Shown one piece after another: positions 27,703-34,194 of a stretch of 36,580 bases of DNA. This DNA is from PALSA-1336 sp038203095. Lineage in GTDB: Bacteria; Patescibacteriota; Doudnabacteria; UBA920. The stretch is taken from assembly GCA_038203095.1 (NCBI GenBank), contig JBBREH010000011.1, forward strand, positions 1-36,580, given 5' to 3'. The translations under genes and the position numbers were made by a program. The notes under the pieces are model-generated. The model did not search any database. It was not told the origin of the DNA and was given only the letters and a program-made list of their open reading frames with translations. Each line of letters starts with the position of its first letter. Positions within the stretch are counted from its first letter, which is position 1.

Positions 27703-28683
27703 TTACAGCAAGCCAATCTTTTGCTTAACCTCAAACACGGTTTGGCTGGCGACTTCTCTGGCTTTTGCCGCGCCATCGGCTAAAATGGCGGCTAATTGAT
27801 CCGGTCGGGATAGTAACTCTTTTTTCTTTTCTCTAAACTCGGCAAAATATTCGCCAATTTCTTTGGCCAGAGTTTCTTTAAGTTCGCTGAATTTTAAAGT
27901 ATTGGTGCGCTGGGCATCGCGGAAGTAGGCAATTTGCTCCTGTTTACCAAAATGTTCCAGCAATAAAAATAAATTTTCCACACCGGTCGATTTTTGCCCG
28001 GCCTCGCTGGCGGTAACTGCCTTTTTTAATTTACGCGCGATTTCTTTGGGCTCGTCATCAAGCAGTAGGGCTTCGTCGCCCGTCTTGCTCATCTTTTTTT
28101 CCGGATTGGTCAACGACATTATCCTTAAAGGCTGTTTTAAATAAGTTTTGGGTTCAGGAAAAGTTTGGCCGAATTTGTTGTTAAATTTTCTGGCAATAGT
28201 CCTAGCTAATTCTACGTGCTGGACTTGGTCTTCGCCCACGGGAATTGAAGTTGGCTTGTACAGCAAAATATCCGCGGCCATTAAACAGGGGTAAGTGAGT
28301 AATCCTGCGTTAATACTTTCTTTATGTTGTTTGGATTTATCTTTGTATTGGGTCATCCTTTCCAACTCGCCGAGCGGGGTAATACAGTTAAATACCCAAG
28401 CTAGCCAGGCGTGTTCCAACACCTGGTTTTGCAAAAAGAATACGGTTTTATTGGGATCAATGCCCGCGGCTAAATAACTGGCCGCGACTTCCAGCGAATT
28501 TTGGCTTAATTCTTTGGGTTCAAACGGCGTGGTTAAAGCGTGCTGGTCAGCAATAAAATAAAAACGTTGGAGATTTGGGATGTTTTGCGTTTCCAGCAAA
28601 TCCTTAACCAAGCCCAAATAATTGCCAATATGCAGTTTTCCGCTCGCCCTGCACCCGGCGAGATAGGTTTCATATTTTATCAT
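27703..28683 (-). CDS. trpS: Tryptophanyl-tRNA synthetase
   Basis: A 326-residue class I synthetase that charges tRNA-Trp. The HIGH-type motif is RASGKLHIGNYLG (about 13-25), and the KMSKS-type motif is NPEKKMSKTGDEALLL (about 192-207). Other family parts are FIADQHALTT, LTYPCLMAADILLY and PVGEDQVQHVELAR. Length is normal for bacterial TrpRS. The start (MIKYETYLAG) lies 9 nt after a TATAAT, giving a near-leaderless mRNA. The gene is separated from rnj by a terminator. Confidence 0.96.
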   Translation of the reverse strand: MIKYETYLAGCRASGKLHIGNYLGLVKDLLETQNIPNLQRFYFIADQHALTTPFEPKELSQNSLEVAASYLAAGIDPNKTVFFLQNQVLEHAWLAWVFNCITPLGELERMTQYKDKSKQHKESINAGLLTYPCLMAADILLYKPTSIPVGEDQVQHVELARTIARKFNNKFGQTFPEPKTYLKQPLRIMSLTNPEKKMSKTGDEALLLDDEPKEIARKLKKAVTASEAGQKSTGVENLFLLLEHFGKQEQIAYFRDAQRTNTLKFSELKETLAKEIGEYFAEFREKKKELLSRPDQLAAILADGAAKAREVASQTVFEVKQKIGLL

Positions 28684-28692
28684 AGTAAAAGT

Positions 28693-28701
28693 ATTATAAC
28701 A
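28693..28701 (-). promoter_or_regulatory. Extended -10 promoter of trpS
   Basis: On the minus strand, TGT-TATAAT (-10 at 28698-28693) ends 9 nt before the ATG. The predicted leader is only 2-3 nt. It starts directly after the T-run of the rnj terminator. Confidence 0.7.
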
Positions 28702-28703
28702 AA

Positions 28704-28736
28704 AAATCCCGCCCTTCGCGAGAGGAAGCGGGATTT
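28704..28736 (-). terminator. Terminator downstream of rnj
   Basis: On the minus strand, AAATCCCGC pairs with GCGGGATTT, followed by T's (28704-28701 and on). The 16-nt interior can pair further. Confidence 0.85.
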
Positions 28737-28751
28737 CTATCAGCTATTTAT

Positions 28752-28855
28752 ATTTCAATCACAACCGGTAGTACCATTGGCCCTGTACCACTCGGAAGCA
28801 CTCGGGTACAGGGCATGGCCGTCTAGATTTCAATCACAACGGGCAGTACCATTGG
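28752..28855. repeat. Duplicated rnj 3' end around a hairpin
   Basis: The 29-bp stretch at 28827-28855, encoding the last residues of RNase J, is repeated at 28752-28780 with 27 of 29 bases identical. Between them lies the hairpin GCCCTGTACC (28780-28789) and GGTACAGGGC (28805-28814), with a 15-nt loop. The distal copy would also read PMVLPVVIEI and stop. Confidence 0.88.
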
Positions 28856-30661
28856 GCGTCTTTCGGTTTTTTGGTAGAGATATTCGCCGATTTCGTCGCG
28901 GATGACGTTGCGGAGGTATGCCCAGTTGGGCTCGAGTTTTTCTTTGCCTTTGCTTTCCACGAGTTTGCGGACTTCGTGTTTGACTTCTCTTATAAGGTCA
29001 TCGTTGCCCTTCATATAAATAAAGCCGCGGGAAATAATGTCAGGTTGGTTAATGAGTTTGCCACTGCGTCTGTCCAAGGTCATAATAATTACAAACATAC
29101 CGTCTTGCGCCATAACCTGGCGGTCGCGAATTACAACTTCGCCTACGTCGCCTATCCCGAGTCCGTCAATAAACACGTAGCCACCCACAATTCTGGGGTC
29201 TTCCACGACTTTGGCTTCTTTGGCCGAAGACAGTTCTAAAATTTGGCCGTTATCTAAAGTGAAAATGTTGGCTTCGGGAATGCCCATACCTTTGGCTAAG
29301 TCGGCGTGTGCGACAATCATGTGATGTTCGCCGTGAATAGGCATAAAGAATTTAGGCTTTACAAGCGCCATCATCAACTTTAGTTCTTCCTGGTGAGCGT
29401 GTCCGGAAGTGTGAATGTCTAAAGTTTTGTTGTAAATTACGTGGCTGCCTAAGCGGGTTAAGTTGGAAAGCATAGAGGATATTGCTCTCTCGTTACCGGG
29501 AATAGGAGAGGCGGAAACAATGGTGGTGTCACCTTTTTTTATTTTGACGGTTTTATGGTCACCGCGGGAAATGCGCGCTAGGCCGGCGGCTTCTTCGCCT
29601 TGAGCGCCGGTAGTTAAAATTAAAATTTGACTGTCCGGAAATTTTTTGGCCTGTTCGCTTTTAATAATAATCTTGGGCTGAATTTTAAGGTAGCCCAAAG
29701 ACAGCGCTATCTCTATGTTGTTAACCATGCTGCGGCCGGTAACAATGACTTTGCGGTTGTATTTGGCCGCGGAATCCATTACTTGTTGGATACGGGAAAT
29801 GCTGGTAGAGAAGTTTGCAAAAATAATTCTGCCTTTAATTTCCGAAAAGGCTCTGTCTATAGTAAGACCAAGTTCGCGTTCACTGGCGCAGTAGCCGGGT
29901 TTGGTGGCGTTAGTGGAATCGGACATTAATAGTAGAACACCTTCGGCGCCGAATTTGGAAATTTTATCAAATTCCGTGGGTTTGCCGTCTACCGGGGTGT
30001 GGTCAAATTTCCAGTCAGTGGCGTAAACCACTTGTCCGACCGGCGTGGTAATGCAGAGGCCCATGCCGTCCGGAATGCTGTGATTGGTGCGGAAAAATCT
30101 AATTTTAAAGTTGCCTAAAGATAAAACATCATCTTTGGTTAGTACGTTGATTTTGCTCCGACCCAGAAGGCCAAATTCTTCCAAACGTTTTTTGGTAAAA
30201 GCCGCGGTGAGCGCCATGGTGTAAACCGGTGGGTCGCCTAATTTGGGCAAAATGTAGGGTACGGCGCCAATATGGTCCAAGTGGCCGTGGGTTAAAATAA
30301 CTCCGCGAATTCTGCGCTTATTTTCTTCCAGCCATTTGGTGTCCGGAATAATATAATCTATACCCGGCATGGTGTCGTCCGGAAACGCGAGCCCCATGTC
30401 TATAACAATTAGGTCGTCTCCAAATTCCAGCACAGTCATATTTTCACCGACTTCTTCAATACCGCCCATTGGAATAATCCTTAAATTTTGGCGGGAAGCG
30501 GTGTAGCGGCTGGTTGTTGGCCCGGTAGTCAAACCGGTGGCTTTGTCTATAAGCGAATCTAGCCGGTCGACGGATCCTGTTGTCGGCGAACTTAAATTAG
30601 GCGGCCGGTGCTGTTGTTGTCCGGGCCTGGGGTGTCTGTGGTCTTGTCTTTTCATCATCAT
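28823..30661 (-). CDS. rnj: Ribonuclease J
   Basis: A 612-residue metallo-beta-lactamase/beta-CASP RNase with 5'-3' exonuclease and endonuclease activity in RNA decay and maturation. The zinc motif is ILTHGHLDHIGAVPYILP (about 122-139). Others are FFRTNHSIPDGMGL, VVYATDWKFDHTP, the beta-CASP segment NRKVIVTGRSMVNNIE, and HTSGHAHQEELKLMM with PIHGEHHM. The first 50 residues are a basic, Gln/Pro-rich extension (MKRQDHRHPRPGQQQHR) without known function. The end, PMVLPVVIEI, is duplicated downstream. A promoter far upstream (30904-30932) implies a leader of about 235 nt. Confidence 0.95.
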   Translation of the reverse strand: MMMKRQDHRHPRPGQQQHRPPNLSSPTTGSVDRLDSLIDKATGLTTGPTTSRYTASRQNLRIIPMGGIEEVGENMTVLEFGDDLIVIDMGLAFPDDTMPGIDYIIPDTKWLEENKRRIRGVILTHGHLDHIGAVPYILPKLGDPPVYTMALTAAFTKKRLEEFGLLGRSKINVLTKDDVLSLGNFKIRFFRTNHSIPDGMGLCITTPVGQVVYATDWKFDHTPVDGKPTEFDKISKFGAEGVLLLMSDSTNATKPGYCASERELGLTIDRAFSEIKGRIIFANFSTSISRIQQVMDSAAKYNRKVIVTGRSMVNNIEIALSLGYLKIQPKIIIKSEQAKKFPDSQILILTTGAQGEEAAGLARISRGDHKTVKIKKGDTTIVSASPIPGNERAISSMLSNLTRLGSHVIYNKTLDIHTSGHAHQEELKLMMALVKPKFFMPIHGEHHMIVAHADLAKGMGIPEANIFTLDNGQILELSSAKEAKVVEDPRIVGGYVFIDGLGIGDVGEVVIRDRQVMAQDGMFVIIMTLDRRSGKLINQPDIISRGFIYMKGNDDLIREVKHEVRKLVESKGKEKLEPNWAYLRNVIRDEIGEYLYQKTERRPMVLPVVIEI

Positions 30662-31003
30662 ATTAGTTGGTAGTGTGTAGTGGGTAGTTTGTAGTCAAAC
30701 AAAACTGACCAAAGCTTTTCTGTTCAAGCAAAAAGCTTGAACTTAATTTATTAAATTTTGTCAGGCTTGAGATGAGTGGCTTCGACGGCCGACCCCGCAA
30801 CAAGCTTTGATTAACAAATGAAAATCAAAAAAAAGAGTTTTTTGCCTGTCATTTATTAACTAATTTCACTTTTGTTTCTAAGGGATTTTAACTTATTGAC
30901 GAAATTATATCACACCTTGGATTTTTTGTCCAATTTTGCAGGCTCTACACTAATCAGTGTGGTGGAAAACAAAGGAAGTGGTAGGAAAATTGTAGTTAAA
31001 GAC
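30662..31003 (-). promoter_or_regulatory. rnj promoter and long leader; no gene seen
   Basis: On the minus strand, TGGACA (30932-30927), a 17-nt spacer and TATAAT (30909-30904) form a good promoter. It predicts a start near 30897 and a leader of about 235 nt. The leader contains GTTCAAGC-TTTTT-GCTTGAAC (30742-30722), GC-rich sequence around 30780-30800, and heptamer-like units near the start codon. No riboswitch class is recognised. The part beyond the promoter (30933-31003) holds no clear feature. Confidence 0.6.
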
Positions 31004-31624
31004 TTAAGAAAGTTTAATTATGCCTTTCTTTTGAACTTTAAAATCTTTAGGACCAGAGGGTTCAATAATGGCTGGCTCAATTATAGTCGCTTCGGTATAG
31101 TTTTTGCGATCTTCATAAATTCCATCCGTAGTAAAATCGAAAACTGAGTTCATAAAAAATCGATTGCCGCCCATTATTATATGGTGTTTTTTGAAAGGAA
31201 TTAAATAATTTTCGTTTTTAATTTGAACCCTGGCAAAACTTCCGTTGTCAGAATCGGCAAATTGAGCGGCGTTGTCACGTCCTGTTCTAAGGGCATTAAT
31301 ATTTTCTTGTTCAAAATCAACTATTATAGCTGTAAAATATGGTAAATGACGAACGCCTTCATTTGAATTCAAAACCTGATTAGCTAGACTTATTAAAGTT
31401 TCTAAATTAGCATCAGCAACTTCAAGCTCAGGGGCTGTTGGTGTTTCCGGGGCAGAGGAGGAGTTTAAAGAGGTTAAAAGATTTCGTATTCTTGTAATTA
31501 AATCCGGTGGGCAAGGTTCATTATTTTTAGCTTTGGCTTCCAATGCCTCTATCAGAGAATTAAAATCTGCTGTTCGTAAAACCTCGGTAGTATATTTTTC
31601 GTTGTGACCTATTTCTCCGTTCAT
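31004..31624 (-). CDS. Soluble hypothetical protein (206 residues)
   Basis: A 206-residue protein without signal or membrane segments. A helical N-terminal part (FNSLIEALEAKAKNNEP, then DLITRIRNLLTSLNSS), a Pro/Ala/Glu-rich hinge (APETPTAPELEV) and a second helical unit (LETLISLANQVLNSNEG) lead to a beta-rich C-terminal part with YLIPFKKHHIIMGGNRF. No family is recognised. It stands alone between rnj and the tRNA gene. Composition is normal for the window. Confidence 0.6.
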   Translation of the reverse strand: MNGEIGHNEKYTTEVLRTADFNSLIEALEAKAKNNEPCPPDLITRIRNLLTSLNSSSAPETPTAPELEVADANLETLISLANQVLNSNEGVRHLPYFTAIIVDFEQENINALRTGRDNAAQFADSDNGSFARVQIKNENYLIPFKKHHIIMGGNRFFMNSVFDFTTDGIYEDRKNYTEATIIEPAIIEPSGPKDFKVQKKGIIKLS

Positions 31625-31723
31625 ATTGTTTATAGAAAGGTTTTATATTTTAGTAAAGTTTAAATATTTTGGTGTCGAGAGAGGGATTTCTGAAGGTGAT
31701 CTACCCTTGATGATAAAAAATCT

Positions 31724-31810
31724 TGGTGCCCAGGAGAGGACTCGAACCTCCATGGGATTGCTCCCGTACGCACCTGAAGCGTATGCGTGTACCAATTTCG
31801 CCACCTGGGC
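31724..31810 (-). tRNA. tRNA-Leu(CAG)
   Basis: An 87-nt class II tRNA on the minus strand. Acceptor GCCCAGG pairs with CCTGGGC, followed by A and an encoded CCA (31724-31726). The anticodon stem is TACGC/GCGTA with the loop TTCAGGT, giving anticodon CAG, which reads CUG. A long variable arm (GGGAGCAATCCC) is typical of tRNA-Leu. The T loop has TTCGAGT. A -10 box TATACT (31824-31819), with TTTTCA 17 nt further upstream (31847-31842), is a plausible promoter that starts close to the mature 5' end. Confidence 0.96.
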
Positions 31811-31908
31811 ATGAGGGCAGTATAAAGCAGAAAGAGAAAAGTGAAAAGGGGGGGAGTGTCGGAAGATAAGGCAAATACGAGGGCTATAGTATTTAAAAGC
31901 GTATATAT

Positions 31909-31966
31909 TTAGTTAGCCGATTTATGGCCGGCACATTTATTAACTGCTTATAAATGAGTTAGTAAC
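31909..31966. repeat. Degenerate copy of the Y-shaped element
   Basis: GTTAGCC with GCCGATTTATGGC-like pairing, then ATTTAT and ATAAAT (31935-31955), and a final GTTAGTAAC. It resembles copies 1 and 2 near 25.7 kb but with several changes. It lies between the tRNA and the transport-protein gene. Confidence 0.4.
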
Positions 31967-31985
31967 CTAAGCGTATTTACGATTT

Positions 31986-33737
31986 TTATTTCCACACCCT
32001 TTTTGTTGCCATATACCAATCGCTAATGCTATTAAAGCGCAGGCTGGGATCGTAGAGTACGCTTAAATTAAGATTTTGAATGCTGTTGTCGGTTGTATAA
32101 ATATACAGGGTCTGGTCCAAAAAGATGACCGGATATTTGGAGGCAACTAAATCGTTAAATTGTTTGTATAAGTCTGTTCGAATTTTTTTGTCCGTAGTGC
32201 TGCGCGCATCGGTAATTAGTTTGTCCGCGGCTGGGTCGGAAAAGCCGGTTAAGTTAAAGCCCGGATCCTTAGTCTGACTGGAGTGCCAAAACAGGAAGGG
32301 GTCAGGGTCGGCGTTAAATTTTTGAGGAAAAACTAACACATCAAAATTTCTGGGTTTTATAATGGCATCCATCAGCTGTTTGGTGGGTATTACGCTTAAA
32401 TTGACCTTAATGTTCAGTTGGCGCCATTCTTCGGCTAAAATTTCCGCGGCTTTGGAATTTACCGCCACATCATTGGTGATAATTGTAATTTCCAAAATAC
32501 TCCCTTTTTTGCTTTCCCGTAGCTTAGTTTTTTCGTTTAGTTTCCAGCCTGCGGCATCTAAAAGTTTTTCTGCCAAAGCAATATCTGCGACTTTTGGAGC
32601 AACCGGAATAGCTTGGTTGTTGTATAACAGCGGGGAAGACGGTAAGCGCGCATTACCCTTAAAGACTTGGTCTATAATTCGATTGTCGTCGGTTACGGCA
32701 TACAACGCCTGCCTAACGCTTCCGTCACTTAATATTTTGTTGTTAAGGTTGAAAAAAGCAATTTGGTATTGCGGTAACGGCACGCTTAGTACTTGGGCGT
32801 CGCTGGGTTCTTTGTTCACATTTAGGCTACTGCCTAAGGGAGTAAAACCAAAGCCTAGAATTTCCCGGCTTTGGAAGGCATTTAATATGTCATCCTCGGT
32901 ATCGTAAAATTTAAAAATAATTTGATCGATTTTAGCTCGACCGCCATAGTAGTCGGTTTTGGACTCCAGGGTAATTTGTTGGATTTTTCCGCTGGGCAGT
33001 TTTTTAATTTCTTTAATCGCGTAAGGTCCGCTGCCTATGGCTTCCAAATTATATTTGGATTGTAAAAAGTTTTGGGCATCTACGTTGAGCCACAGGCCTT
33101 TTGGCAGGATTGGCAAAGTCAGGTTGTTTATAAACGGCCCGGAAATATCTTTGGTGGTAAATTTTACTCCCGAGTCGGAAAGTTTTTCCACCAAAGTGGT
33201 CTGCCAAAGCCCTCTTAGCGGACTTTTATAGGTCGGGTCTTTAAGTGTTTGGATGGTAAAAATTATATCGTCGGCGGTTAAGGCTTTGCCGTTGTGCCAC
33301 TTGACGTTGGGTTTTAAGTTGATTGTGTATTGTTTTTGATCGGGAGAAATTTGAGGCATTCCGTTTGCTAAATCCGGTACTAGTTGGCCGTTGGAGTCGT
33401 ATTTGTAAAGCCCGGAAAAAACCAACTTGGTAAGGCTTAAATCCGGTTCCGTTCGGGCCAGTAGAGGATTAATATAAGTGGGCTGACCAAGCAAGCCCTC
33501 CGTGTAGATCCCTCCAAAGTCTGGCACAGGTTTGGTGTGGTTGTAGTATAGATTTTTAAACGAGATGAATAAGCTGACAGCCGCAAGTACTATCAAGGCT
33601 GAAGCAGCAATTTTTTCATTTCTGCCCATTAATGAAAAAACTTTCCGGACAGTGGAAAGGCTTAAAGTTTTTAGCTCCTTGGCTCCCTTTAGAGCCTGTT
33701 TTAAGTAGGAGGTTGAATTTTTGAGAAACTGGTTCAT
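31986..33737 (-). CDS. Membrane-anchored ABC-type oligopeptide-binding protein (SBP_bac_5)
   Basis: A 583-residue protein. About 42 basic/polar residues precede an N-terminal membrane helix (about 43-62, IAASALIVLAAVSLFISF), so it is tethered by an uncleaved anchor instead of being a lipoprotein. The outer part is an SBP_bac_5 domain: YINPLLARTEPDLSLTKLVF, YTINLKPNVKWHNGKALTAD, IGSGPYAIKEI, VRQALYAVTD, and the end LDQTLYIYTTD. Such proteins bind oligopeptides or other solutes for ABC importers. No permease or ATPase gene is in the window, so the partner lies elsewhere or the protein has another role. Its start abuts the repeat at 33739. Confidence 0.9.
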   Translation of the reverse strand: MNQFLKNSTSYLKQALKGAKELKTLSLSTVRKVFSLMGRNEKIAASALIVLAAVSLFISFKNLYYNHTKPVPDFGGIYTEGLLGQPTYINPLLARTEPDLSLTKLVFSGLYKYDSNGQLVPDLANGMPQISPDQKQYTINLKPNVKWHNGKALTADDIIFTIQTLKDPTYKSPLRGLWQTTLVEKLSDSGVKFTTKDISGPFINNLTLPILPKGLWLNVDAQNFLQSKYNLEAIGSGPYAIKEIKKLPSGKIQQITLESKTDYYGGRAKIDQIIFKFYDTEDDILNAFQSREILGFGFTPLGSSLNVNKEPSDAQVLSVPLPQYQIAFFNLNNKILSDGSVRQALYAVTDDNRIIDQVFKGNARLPSSPLLYNNQAIPVAPKVADIALAEKLLDAAGWKLNEKTKLRESKKGSILEITIITNDVAVNSKAAEILAEEWRQLNIKVNLSVIPTKQLMDAIIKPRNFDVLVFPQKFNADPDPFLFWHSSQTKDPGFNLTGFSDPAADKLITDARSTTDKKIRTDLYKQFNDLVASKYPVIFLDQTLYIYTTDNSIQNLNLSVLYDPSLRFNSISDWYMATKRVWK

Positions 33738-33738
33738 A

Positions 33739-33838
33739 TTAGCGATCCTAATCTACGAATGCATCCGAATTCTCCTAATCTTGGCTCTGCTCCTAGCTTT
33801 GGAGCATTCGGATATAATTCGTTGTATTCAGATCGGAT
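33739..33838. repeat. Palindromic ATCCG-type element between the SBP gene and secG
   Basis: The left half (around 33739-33770) and right half (33801-33838) are imperfect inverted copies, including CGAATGC and GCATTCG. The right half, 33801-33837, matches 35750-35786 inside uvrC in 33 of 37 bases. The element fills nearly the whole 103-bp spacer. Confidence 0.8.
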
Positions 33839-33840
33839 GA

Positions 33841-34065
33841 CTATTTTGAGAACAAGAAACTGATGTTAATGCCGACAAACAGGACGCCTAAAACAATTGT
33901 CGCGTAAAAAAGCCATTTTTCAAAACCCCGGCGGGTTTGAACAATGTTGCCGGCACCGCCGAAAACATTGGAGAGCCCGGAAGATTTGTTTTGCAGGGCA
34001 ATTACTACCACCAGTAAAACCATTACCAGAATATTGATAAATTTTATTATTAAGCCTGATTTCAT
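33841..34065 (-). CDS. secG: Preprotein translocase subunit SecG
   Basis: A 74-residue protein with two hydrophobic helices (about 7-24 and 50-71) and the conserved loop QNKSSGLSNVFGGAG between them. SecG is the small accessory subunit of the SecYEG export channel, which the many exported proteins of this window need. Length and motif order match the family. It lies 129 bp downstream of uvrC on the same strand. Confidence 0.92.
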   Translation of the reverse strand: MKSGLIIKFINILVMVLLVVVIALQNKSSGLSNVFGGAGNIVQTRRGFEKWLFYATIVLGVLFVGINISFLFSK

Positions 34066-34194
34066 AGGGAATTTGATGATTTTTTAAAAAATAATTTGCT
34101 TGAGCATTATACAAGGAAAGAGGGGCGGATGTCAATGTGGACGCAAATTTCAGATGTCAAATTATTAATTTTAAATCAATTTCAAAATTTAAAT
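34066..34194. other. Spacer between uvrC and secG
   Basis: A/T-rich, with AAATTT-type inverted runs next to the uvrC stop (34150-34192). No gene. On the minus strand, a TATAAT-like TATAAT/TGCTC region (GAGCATTATAC on the plus strand, about 34102-34112) could hold the secG promoter, but I cannot fix the hexamers with certainty. Confidence 0.35.
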
